A stretch of 64,000 bases of DNA. Origin: Selaginella tamariscina. Lineage: Eukaryota > Streptophyta > Lycopodiopsida > Selaginellales > Selaginellaceae. The position numbers and the translations under genes were made by a program. A model generated the notes under the pieces. That model saw only the letters and a list, made by a program, of their open reading frames with translations, searched no databases and was not told the DNA's origin. The number at the start of each line of letters is the position of its first letter. The first letter of the stretch is position 1. Location of the stretch: the NCBI GenBank assembly GCA_003024785.1, contig PUQB01000042.1, positions 203,833-267,832 on the forward strand, written 5' to 3'. Positions 33,836 to 45,300 of the stretch are shown one piece after another.

Positions 33836-34656
33836 AATTATGGTGGTTCATGTCATGGTAATTATTCCTTAATTTTAATCACACACACAATTACTTGCAA
33901 TTTGCTTATAAGTAACTGCTTGCAACTTATCCAAACATCAGAATCCATTACAATTAAGTATGTTTGGTGGTCAATACGAGGAAGACTTCTTCAATGCAAT
34001 GAAAAGTAAAAAACTGTAAGTGTTGCTATATTAATTAGAAATGTTTTCCTTCATTGATTAAATCTACACTTACAAAAATAAAACAAGGACATTGTGGCCA
34101 GTGCCGCAAGCATGGATATAGCTTAGGCTACCATGGATAATGCACCACAAAATAATGGGTTAGTTTTAAGTCAACAACCTCCAACTTTTGCCTTATTCTA
34201 TCTACAAATTCCAATACCGAAATATGTTCAGTAACAACCATTTACTAATCTACTTCCTCAGCCCTCTTATTTTTATGACATGATTTCCCAGATTGGGATG
34301 CAAACTATAGGCTTAGGTGGCTTATGAGGCTTAGGAGGTGAGTCATGTGTACAACCTATAGGCTTCAACAATTGTACCAAGGTCCTCAAAGGTTCAACTA
34401 AGGGGTACAAACGCAACAGACATATGTTGATGTGCCTCATGACTTAAGTAAAAACATGAGGATCAGATCATCGTAATATGAATGAGAACCAAACACAACT
34501 TAAGTGATGATGAGGATATCATAAAAGAAGAATTTAATGGTAATGTTCAAAATGAAGACATAAAACCATGCATCCCAGCTCCGTCATCCAAGGAACTGGG
34601 GTGAAGAACAAAGTAACAATGATTGTCACGAAAGAACAAGGAAGAACAAAGAATGA

Positions 34657-35088
34657 TTGTCACGAAAGCTTTCAAAAAATGAAATTATGAGATATGTTAT
34701 GTTTCCCATAGAGTGGACTATAGTGACATTACTAGATGGAGATAAAGAGATGAAAATCACAAACACCCCAAAAACCCCAATTGAGTGCAATGTGGATGTT
34801 CCATCGGAGACTTTTGGTTTTGAGTGGAGGGAAAATACATGTCAATACAATATTACAATAATTGTAACAACTACATTTTCAAATAAGAAGGTCATCATCA
34901 TGAAAGGGGAAGTGATGTTTACGAAGGCCAATAAATACACCCTCAAACATAAAGTGCCAAGAAAGGGCTTCAATTCACTTACGGTGGCATATTTTCCATA
35001 CTTTGCTCCTTGGTCTAACGTGTTGAGGTGTGCTAGTACATGTCTCTTCTTATATGATGCGAATGAGCAATCAATCAACACTTGGTAA
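34657..35088 (+). CDS. Unassigned open frame inside foldback-like element
   Basis: 143 codons, with IEWTIVTLLDGDKEMKI and TFSNKKVIIMKGEVMF among the more protein-like segments. No motif of transposase, nuclease or capsid is visible. It lies between the two inverted repeat arrays, so it could be a decayed element protein or captured sequence. It may also be chance in AT-rich DNA; an upstream ATG context is lacking. Confidence 0.25.
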   Translation: MSRKLSKNEIMRYVMFPIEWTIVTLLDGDKEMKITNTPKTPIECNVDVPSETFGFEWRENTCQYNITIIVTTTFSNKKVIIMKGEVMFTKANKYTLKHKVPRKGFNSLTVAYFPYFAPWSNVLRCASTCLFLYDANEQSINTW

Positions 35089-36354
35089 AAAGCATATTGA
35101 GACACAATATAGAAGAAAAATGAAGAGTTGGAAGCCCATACAATGACTCAGTTAATTGGGGAAGGCAAGAAAGATGCACAATAAAATAATTATTATTTAG
35201 AATCACATTATAATGTGTGTTATGTTTTCAACAATATAAATCATGAACTACAGTCTCCTTTATGCAAGCTCTATTAAAAAGCAACATTAAGTATGAATAA
35301 ATGTACTTTATAATTCATATTGAGCGTGTATATATATACATATATACAAACTCCATCGATAAAATAAAACCCCATTGTATATGTTGTATATCCCATCCTT
35401 TGTTCGATGAAATAAGCTCCATCGTTTGTGTTATATATTCAGTGATGAAACAAACCAACTATAAGTATGTTCACCATGTGTTTGTAATTGGAAAGGGTTT
35501 GCTCAGTGTGTTTTATATGAAAGTTGTATAATTAAAGGTTTATAAAACCCTACTCTAAATCCTAGACCCTAAACCTAAAACCATAAACGCTTTACCCCAC
35601 AACTAAAGCCTAGATATGAACAACACTAATTTTGGGTGGCATATTCACTTCTTTTGAGACATGAGTATATTCATTTCGTTTGGACTCTCTCATAATTAAG
35701 ATACATGACACCCAATATTTGTAAATAAACCCCACACACTTTCAAATCTTTTTATAAATAAGAGATGATAAGAAAGAGTTAGTATGTAGTGAGGCATGGA
35801 CACAACTTGAGCATTTACAACACATGGATGAAGGTAAGAGCTAAGGTATACTTTATACATTCTATACAAAGTGAACTTAATTAAATTCTTTTGTATGTAA
35901 GTGAGGGTGCAAATATAAAGGATTTGTTATTATGCAAGAGGCCATGGAATACTTGAACATGCATTATAAAGAAATCAATTCTTCACTCTTAAATGCTTCA
36001 AAATCTACAATCTAGGAAGATAAAGTAGCTGACATAAACAATATAAATGGTAATTATGTATATACTTATGCTGTTCAACATTATGCACAAGATGATGTAA
36101 CTCATGTCTCAATATCTAATCAACAATCGAAGTTTAATCCAGTAAGTAAAAAAAAGAAGAGCATGGCCACTATAGTGAGAGACATTACAAATATTGCATT
36201 TACAATGGTAAAGACTTTAGAGTTCATTAATAATGTAAACAAGTGATAAATGTGATTTCATTTTCACTAAAATTCCTTCAATGACACTTATTTTCTCTTA
36301 GTTTAAATTTGAAGTGTCACTTTGTTTAGTTTGTGACACATGTGGAATTGTTAA

Positions 36355-36905
36355 ATTATTACTTTATCGACTAGAGTTTCACTTTGTCAAGCTTAGAATC
36401 TCACTTAGTTAGTTTGGAGCTTCTTGTGGTTTTAACTCGTGGTCTTGGAATCGCTCGTCATCTTATACCATGAGTTTAAAGCCTCATGGGGCTTTGCGAG
36501 GCAAGACCCTCACTTCATGAGCATCAAGTCTTACTTCGTAGGCATCGAATCACACTACATGGGCATCAAGTCTCACTTCATAAGCATTGAGTCTCTCTTT
36601 GTGGTCTTCATGGGGCATACTTTGTGCCTCATTGCGTGTGCATTGAAACTTCACTTTGTAGAGAAAAATTCTCACTTTGTAAAGAAAAATTCTCACTTTG
36701 TAAAGAAAAATTCTTACTTTGTGGGCTTGTTACCTCACTTTATAAAGAAAGAGTTTCATTGCTTGGGTTTGGTGCTTTACTTCGTAGAGCAAGAGTCTTA
36801 CTTTATAGGGTTTGTTTCACTTTGTAAAGCTTGTTCCATGACTCTCAGTTTGTCAGGCCTAGGTGTTACTTTGTAAAATAAGATGAAGTCTCACTTTGTA
36901 TGGAT
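36355..36905 (-). repeat. Degenerate tandem array, inverted orientation
   Basis: Copies of TCTCACTTTGTAAAGAAAAAT (three nearly perfect at about 36645-36720) grade into looser CTTCATGAGCATCAAGTCT-like units. It is the reverse complement of the 33117-33835 family. The open frames at 36439-36876 arise from it. Confidence 0.75.
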
Positions 36906-36925
36906 AATGATCATTAATCTTTTTA

Positions 36926-38531
36926 ATCTAATGATTAATAATGAAAGCACATAAAATTTGATTTCCTTATTTAGTAATGTAAAGCTCTTTGAAAGTCAAT
37001 AAAAATAAGTTTTATGTATTATCTGCATTTTTTACTTAAATGCCATGATGAGTCATAAAGTAAAGTGAATGGACTCTTGGGATAATTTCAACTTATATAA
37101 TTCTCATGTAATAATATGAATATTCATTGTATAAAATGTTCATTCGTAATATTTTTTTAAAGAAGTTTTCAAAAACATATAAAAAACTTATTCATTCTTA
37201 AGGAAAACATGTTTTTATATATTTAATTATGCTAATTATATAATATAATTATAAACTAAATTTTTAATCTAATAATCTTCACTGTTTAATTTAATTAAAT
37301 TCATGACAATTGAAGAATTTTACTTAGTGAGATATGAGTTGTTCATTTATTTGGATTTCATAAATAACATTTAAATATATTTTAAGTTGAACTATAGAAA
37401 CACATTAGACTTACAGTATTAAGCAGTGAAGATACATAAATAATGGGTTAGATGTGTTTCAATAGTCAAATTTTATTTCATAATAATGAAAGTTCATTGA
37501 GTAAACCTACATATAAACCTAAATTAAGGCAGCTCATTGACTTATTAAAAATATAAAATTTTAAATGGACATGATTGCCCTCACTTCATTAATAATTTAT
37601 ATCACTTTATAAACCACATATAATGTCAAATAATAATTATTAATATTTATTAGTTTTTAATCAAATGGTAGGGACACATCAAATATACAATTTGATTACA
37701 TGTCATAGTCATACTATATATATTTATGTATTTAAGATGTTAATGTGTAATTTAAAATTTATGATTCGTAAATTTTGAGTGACACATCCTTACTTTCAAA
37801 TAACACATCCCACTTAAAAAAACAAGTTTTACCTACGTGAGAACGTAAAACACGTATTAAAAAATTTGTAGTTTTCAGTTACTCATATTGTAACATCTGT
37901 TTATTTTATTTTGATTTTTAAATTGATTATATATTTTAACTCAGTTCATAAGACAATTCTTTTATAAGTTTACTATTTTAAGATTTCAACTCTATTTGTT
38001 CAGTATGGTATGATTCTTTTACAATTTTAATCGATTTATTTAGTGGTATGGTTATAGTATATGTGATTTGTCTTTTTGAATTATTATTCGTATAGTTTTC
38101 TTTTTCCATAATAAATCTTCATTGTCAATTTAATATTGTTGAGGGTTGACATGAAAACATTTGAGATGCCACTAGTGGTTATTGCTGCCATTTTTAAGTC
38201 ACAACTGTATATTAACAATATATATTATCATTTCTGATTTGGAAGAATATTAAAATATGAAATAAATATTTCACGTGAAGGAATATAATATTTCTAATAA
38301 GGTTAATATAAATTTTTATTTAAGTAAATCCAAATATTAAAAATTAATAAAATCTTAATTATTGTATTAAAACTTAAAAATAAATAAAATAAAATAAATC
38401 TGCATATATATATATATATATATTGTGATATACAGTGTATTGGACCAACTACTTTGATGTCATTATATGATCATTATATATGGTTATATATTATTGATGT
38501 ATATAAGTTTGAACTTCGAACGTAGTGCAAC
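36926..38531. other. AT-rich intergenic DNA, no gene seen
   Basis: Over 75 percent A+T by eye, with TA runs near 38405-38424 and no coding segment. The last 100 bases form the tRNase Z upstream region. Confidence 0.55.
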
Positions 38532-38540
38532 TTAGGGTTT
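38532..38540 (+). promoter_or_regulatory. Telo-box (inverse) upstream of tRNase Z start
   Basis: TTAGGGTTT lies 12 bases before the ATG at 38553. Confidence 0.45.
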
Positions 38541-38552
38541 TCTGCAAAATTC

Positions 38553-41500
38553 ATGGCGCCCAAGATGGTCTCGCTGAGAAATTCGTACAAGGCGGCCGAG
38601 CACTGGAACAAGCTATGTACAGGTAAATTCAGTAGACAGATCTCTCAATTTGTACTTTATATATTGCGATTTGTGCAGATTCTAGGTACAGGAATGGATA
38701 CTGGAGACACATCTCCTAGTGTTCTCCTCTTCTTCGACAACAAACGTTTCCTCTTTAATGCCGGAGAGGTGCCTACACACATATATAAATTATATCTATC
38801 CACAAATGTGTTGAAGTAAACGTATATATGATATGTATACATATACCCATATGTAAAAAAATGCAGGGGATGCAGCGGTTCTGTGTGGAGCACAAAATCA
38901 AGCTCTCAAAGGCACGGTACATGTATGATGTGATCAGCATGTTGGGAGATTGACATCTTCTATTTACTTTCAGATTGATCATGTGCTTTTTACTCGTGTA
39001 TGTTCAGAAACTACTGGAGGCCTTCCCGGTGTGTGTGCGTGTGTGTGTGATGTGCGTGAACACTTATACACATCCTTACGTACTCTCACATATAGTTTAT
39101 ATATATACATGAACATGCTTACATATGCTGTTTTATATGTGCAGGCATGCTTCTAACTCTTGCCGGAGAAGTTGGATTAACCGTAAGTATCAAGTGTATT
39201 TACATGTATGTGTGCATATATACACAGTTTAGATACGGATTCTGTATATTCACATTTATGTGTATGTATTTATAATGCTCCTTGCAGGTTAATATCTGGG
39301 GGCCGACTAGTCTTCAGACTTACTTAAGTGCCATATCAACATTCCTTCCAAACTCCTCTATGCTGCATGCCCATGCATTTGGGCCCTCTCTTGAAGGTGG
39401 AGTCGTTTTGAACGAAGATATTGTCAGAATATCAAGCGTTTTCTTGCAACCTACTGATGTTAAAGACCATCACGGTAATCGATTTATTTAATCAGCAGAT
39501 TTTCTCTGTTAATTAAGTAGAAGTACATATAGTCATTGTTGTAAACTGATGAGTTTTGTGTAGAAAGGAACATTGCTGTGGCTTATGTTTGTCAACTGCC
39601 GGAAGTAAAAGGAAGGTTTGATCCGGCAAAGGCTGCTGCTTTAGGGTTAAAACCCGGACGGAAGTACGGACAGCTCCAAGATGGGATGGCAGTTGAATCT
39701 GATGATGGCCAACGAACTGTGAGCTTTTTCATATAATATAATACAAACACAATACGTCAATTCATACACACACACACACGTGTGTGTGTGTGTATACACA
39801 AGTACATGTGTGTGTGGAATGCATGTATCGACCTATATTGTTAATCTTCGTTATTAGATACACCCAAGTGAAGTGATGGAGCCTCCAAGTCCAGGGCCAG
39901 TTTTTGTACTTGTTGATTGCCCAACAGTTTCCCATATTTCTGCTTTGACCTCTGCGCCATCTTTTCGGAAGCTTTATACATCTGACAGTTCTAAACCGGC
40001 TTGTATCGTGCACATTAGTCCACTTTCAGTTACCGAAGATGCTCGCTATAGAACCTGGATGTCGAAATTTGGCGATGTGCAGCATATCTTAGCAGGCCCT
40101 GGCTAGTGAGCAGTAGTTTCATAACACACACACACACTTATATTATCGTAGTTGCAGGAATAGCATGACATCCCCTGTTTTTGAATCTAGCATTCGGTTG
40201 CTGGCCAAACTGAATCTCATATGCCCGCAGATATTTCCTATCCAACTCGGAACTGACACAGATGGAGCTCTTAGTACCGAGGTTATTGTTTTGCTAATGT
40301 GTCATAAAACATTTATATATATAAAATATGTTGATATGGTTCTATGCGTTTACCAACGTGTTCTGCAGAGTAACGTGTGTGCAGCTGGTCGTAATCTTCT
40401 AAAAGTAAGAATCCTTTCACATGTTTTCTTTCCACCATTATCAACATATATGAATATTATATATATCTATATTTGTGCAGTTTCATCTACGTCCTCTATC
40501 AGTACTTGGTTTGGACGAGTCCTTGACTCCCCAGAAGTTCAGCCTCGAAGCAGCACAGGCAGAACTTGCAAGTGAAACTCCTGAACTATTACATTTAAAG
40601 GAACAAATTGCAGCTTTTGCAAACGAGAAATTCATGGATGACATTCCTTCATGCATAAGGGGCAAGTCAGATGAAATGGAGGTGATTTTCTTAGGCACTG
40701 GATCTTCTCATCCTTGCAAACATAGGAACGTAAGTTCTATTTATCTTCACCTCTTTAAACGCGGAGGGATACTTCTGGATTGTGGTGAAGGTACTTATGG
40801 ACAGCTCAAACAAAGGTATGTTCTCTCTCTCACACACGCACACACAATTTTACATGTATATATGATTGATCCGCGTCATGTGTATTCTTATTGCATTACA
40901 TTGTCTTATAGTTGTGGTGCTTATTTACAGATATGGCAATGAAGGTGCAGACATAGTTCTAGCCAACTTGAAGTGCATTTGGATATCACACATACACGCA
41001 GACCATCAGTGTGGCCTTCCACGGCTACTCACTGCACGCAGATCCGTACTAAACAAGCTTGAAAAGCCCGTAGAACCAATTCTGGTCATAGGCCCCAAGT
41101 TCCTGAGACGATTCTTAGCAGCTTACCAACTCGTTGAGGACCTCTCTATGGTATGTATACACTAGATATATTTTTACAGAGACACATGTATACATGATAT
41201 ATGCTGCAGGATTTTCTTGACTGTAGCCAGACAAGTATGGATGCTACAAACGTGATGAATACGGATACTCCGAGTGAATGCGTGACGGGAAAGAGGAAAC
41301 ACTCTGCTGAACCGGGTGACCATCTTATAACGGGACTAGACGAGGTTGGGAGGGACAGGTACGCAAGCTGTTGATGGATATGGAATTGAAGTCTCTGGTG
41401 AGTGTGCCTGTTATACACTGTGCACATTCGTTTGGAGCTGTTATAGAGGCGGCTTCTGGTTGGAAGTTTGCATACTCGGGTGATACTAGGCCTTGCAATG

Positions 41501-41913
41501 CATTTGTCGAAGCTTCAAAGGGTGCAACCATCTTCATCCATGAGGTTAGTGTGTAGTGTCGTCTGTCTGTGTTATACAAGAGATATCAAGCATACTCTGT
41601 GTGTATTAACTTTTGTTAATAGGCAACATTTGAGGATGGTTTAATGGAGGAGGCGGTGTATAAGAACCATAGCTTAACACGTGAGGCAGTGAAAGCTGGA
41701 GCAGAGGCAGGTGCATACAGAATTATTGACACATTTCAGCCAGAGGTACCCAAGATCCCTGTGTTGGATGAGAGCTACAATGAGAGGACTTGTGTTGCGT
41801 TTGATATGATGAGCGTTAACTTGGTGGATCTGCCATGGCTACCCAAGCTGGTGCCTGCCTTCAAGCTCCTGTTCAAGGATATTACTGAAGACGGTACATT
41901 AGATCAGCCATGA
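38553..41913 (+). CDS. Long-form tRNase Z (ELAC2/TRZ3-4 type)
   Basis: Removes 3' trailers from precursor tRNAs; the long form is a fused metallo-beta-lactamase pair. About 14 exons. The N-half has VQILGTGMDTGDTSPSVLLF (first exon, 38553-38768), IDHVLFTRVCSETTGGLPG (from 38974), VNIWGPTSLQTYL (39288-39474) and HPSEVMEPPSPGPVF. The C-half starts MEVIFLGTGSSHPCK (40676 on) with the zinc motif ISHIHADHQCG (about 40985-41015), then PVIHCAHSFGAV, FAYSGDTRP and FIHEATFEDG across an intron. It ends DITEDGTLDQP at TGA 41911-41913. An intron near 38911 probably starts with GC (TCAAAG|GCACGG). Frame changes between 41220 and 41371. At 41727-41755 two compensating gaps garble the conserved THFSQRYP motif, removing its histidine. 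If real, catalysis would suffer. Confidence 0.88.
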
Positions 41914-42228
41914 TACATATATGAAAACATATCTCAAGGTTAACTGTTTAAAAAAATTAATGCATTTTACATTTTCTGATATGTACTTTTAAGACTATGC
42001 AAAACTAGATTAGGAGCATCGACAGAAAATACAAGAGAATGTGTGTGAGAGAGAGATACTCTACACATTTCATATAGATCAATTTTATTCATATCCCAAT
42101 ATTTTTTGCACTTCAAATTATGTTTTAGTTGAAAGTTAAATAATCTCATTTTCACTCTATTTCAAAATGTACAAATGTATATAAACTGGAATAATTTCTC
42201 TATTAAATTCATCATCTAGTGCTGGACC
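41914..42228. other. Short intergenic spacer
   Basis: AT-rich 3' region of tRNase Z. No gene or RNA is recognised. Confidence 0.5.
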
Positions 42229-42935
42229 AATCGCAGCTTCAGGAAAGGCGGAAGATCTACAGGTAGAAGCTATCAGATAACACTAGCTCCGTTGAACAGG
42301 ACCTCAAGAACACATTCAACAGCTTCAAACTCCTTTCCAACACTCAATTCATCAAAATGTAAGTTTCTCTTAATGGGTTTTGTGTGTGTTTGTGCGTGCG
42401 TGAGATTATGTATACTCGAGTATCTCAAACAAGGAGGAAGTGGAGAACAACGACGTGCAAAGAGCTCTGAAGATGACATTCTCCCCGATACAAGGAAGCC
42501 TGTTACCTTGGCATGGAGTGCGCATGAACAGGCATCGAAATCATCATAAGAACGAAGAACACCATCCCCTGTTTGACGGTCAAGGTGTTCTTCAGGAAGC
42601 AACGCACAGGCACCGTTATATAATTGGAAGCGAAGAATTCATGCATGATCCGGTTAGTGCACAATGGTTTCCCTCGAGGTTTAACAGGTGTCTAAACTCG
42701 TGTATATCCTAGAGCTGCTGTGAGGTACGAGACTATGACCCAGACGGAGAAAGACGGTGTAAACATGGCTGCTGAGATGGTTGGTACTGGTGTTTTATCG
42801 GATGGTGAATGGTCAGAGGCAAGTCATTTGGATGAGCGGGTAGTTGTTCATCTACATTGTTGTTCGTTAGCTTACGTATGTCTTTCATATTATCAAGGAA
42901 TGAACCAGCTGTATCTGTAGGATAGATCTGTAGCA
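42229..42935 (+). pseudogene. FAM21 (WASH complex)-like fragment, degenerate
   Basis: One frame reads DLKNTFNSFKLLSNTQFI at about 42300-42355, matching the pattern LxNxFNxFxxLSNTQFI of the N-terminal head of FAM21/WASHC2, a WASH-complex subunit for endosomal actin. Further on, YIIGSEEFMHDPV (about 42615-42655) resembles the downstream FAM21 motif YLIGSKxFM. Pieces lie in different frames, with likely introns (donor ATGTAAG at about 42359) and later SDGEWSEASH. No ATG-to-stop chain can be built. An open frame at 42935-43129 (basic Arg-rich) may be its tail or unrelated. The identification rests on two short motifs. Confidence 0.4.
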
Positions 42936-43176
42936 TGAGTTCCAAACAAAGCGTAGGTGCCGATGGGGATCTTGTCATATCCCAGTACAAGTGTTTCAAA
43001 ACCGAGTCTGCAGGATGCTCAAAGCTGCCTTTAGAAGCTCCACATTTTCGAAGAAGAAGACGAGGGAGACGCACTGTTTGGGCTGTTGGCTCTGTTACAT
43101 GGGATTTTATATTATGTGGAATTTTGTGATTATATGATTTCCTTTCCTGCCGAGATATATCGTTTATATGCACGTG

Positions 43177-43259
43177 GCTGGTTTGCCCGAGTGGTCCAAG
43201 GGGGATGACTTAAGATCATCTATACAATGTATGCGTGGGTTCAAACCCCACAGCCAGCA
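43177..43259 (+). tRNA. tRNA-Leu (UAA anticodon)
   Basis: A complete cloverleaf folds by eye: acceptor GCTGGTT/AGCCAGC (one G-U), D-stem CCC/GGG with box A-like GAGTGGTCCAAGG, anticodon stem GATGA/TCATC around loop CTTAAGA (anticodon TAA at 43211-43213), a long class II variable arm (TATACAATGTATGC), T-arm GTGGG-TTCAAAC-CCCAC, and discriminator A at 43259. There is no intron and no encoded CCA. It resembles a eukaryotic nuclear class II leucine tRNA. It sits between the FAM21-like fragment and RPS3. Confidence 0.93.
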
Positions 43260-43564
43260 TATGTACGTGTACTGTTTTATAATTCTTAAATATTTACATA
43301 TATAAGAATGCTAACTACATACTCTAGATGTTATTTATTTACATATATAAGAATGCTAACTACATATATATAACAGGAGAATGAATATACCTCATAAAAT
43401 TTCATTAACATCTATTTCTATTTTATAATATAGAATTTCAAAAATTTTTACTTGATCTTATTATTTTTATAAACATAAGTTAATAATAATATATCCACTT
43501 TTATTCGTTAATTAAATTTTATTTCATAAATCGAGCCCTAAAACGGAGGGTCGGGATTAAAGCG

Positions 43565-43588
43565 TAGGGTTTCTTCACTTAGGGTTCT
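43565..43588 (+). promoter_or_regulatory. Telo-boxes in RPS3 promoter/leader
   Basis: TAGGGTTT at 43565-43572 and TTAGGGTTC at 43580-43588 lie 55-78 bases before the RPS3 ATG. Telo-boxes are a well known feature of plant ribosomal-protein promoters. Confidence 0.6.
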
Positions 43589-43642
43589 TCGGCGGCTAGG
43601 GCGATCTATTGTGGTGTTTCCGGCATCGTCCTGTCAGCAGTC

Positions 43643-44815
<1,173 letters not shown>

Positions 44816-44952
44816 ATAAGAGTGTTACCTACTTTTTTTATGTAACTCAATGAGTTTAATGGCATATTAATTCCGTTTATTATGTAATTCAGATGTGTAT
44901 ACATATATACCCGACCCTGTAGAGGTTAAAACATTATAATAAAATATTATTA

Positions 44953-45266
44953 TTAAACCTTAGCATATTTTACAGAATCATTATAGTCGTGTAGCCACTT
45001 TGAAATGTAGGAAGTAACAAGCTTTTGGCCTGCCTGTGCTGCTTGAGGGTTAGCACATTTGGATGTGTTTCCTGCAATAAACATTATTAGAAAAGTTCTG
45101 TATATACATCTCTATGCTCAAAAGGGGAAAGTATTGTTATTATTATGATTAACTTTAAACATACCTTCAAGCTGGAAAGGAACCTGAGGGCATCCTCGCA
45201 TATCAACTCCATGAGCACAATTTTGGCATTCAACCACGTACGCTGGCTCTAGATAATAAAACATAC

Positions 45267-45300
<34 letters not shown>

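Larger units (their letters stand above)
33109..36925. mobile_element. Probable foldback-type element with repeat-array inverted ends
   Basis: The left end (33117-33835) is a degenerate tandem array built on words like CACAAAGTGAGACTCCAAG, spaced about 20-32 bases. The right end (36355-36905) is the same family in opposite orientation (TCTCACTTTGTAAAG and variants). Two inverted arrays around a 2.5-kb centre match the structure of foldback elements, whose terminal inverted repeats consist of short tandem units. The centre holds an unassigned open frame at 34657-35088. Precise ends and target duplication are not resolved. Confidence 0.55.

Noticed and set aside
38553..38768. Intron in the first tRNase Z exon (GTAAATTC at 38623 to GTGCAG near 38675)
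   Set aside because: The frame is open throughout and continues directly into the conserved VQILGTGMDTGD segment; splicing would shift that frame.
40152..40158. In-frame stop in tRNase Z at the exon joint near 40105/40158
   Set aside because: Using the earlier acceptor (ATCGTAG|TTGCAGG, exon start 40152) removes the stop and gives the expected residues.
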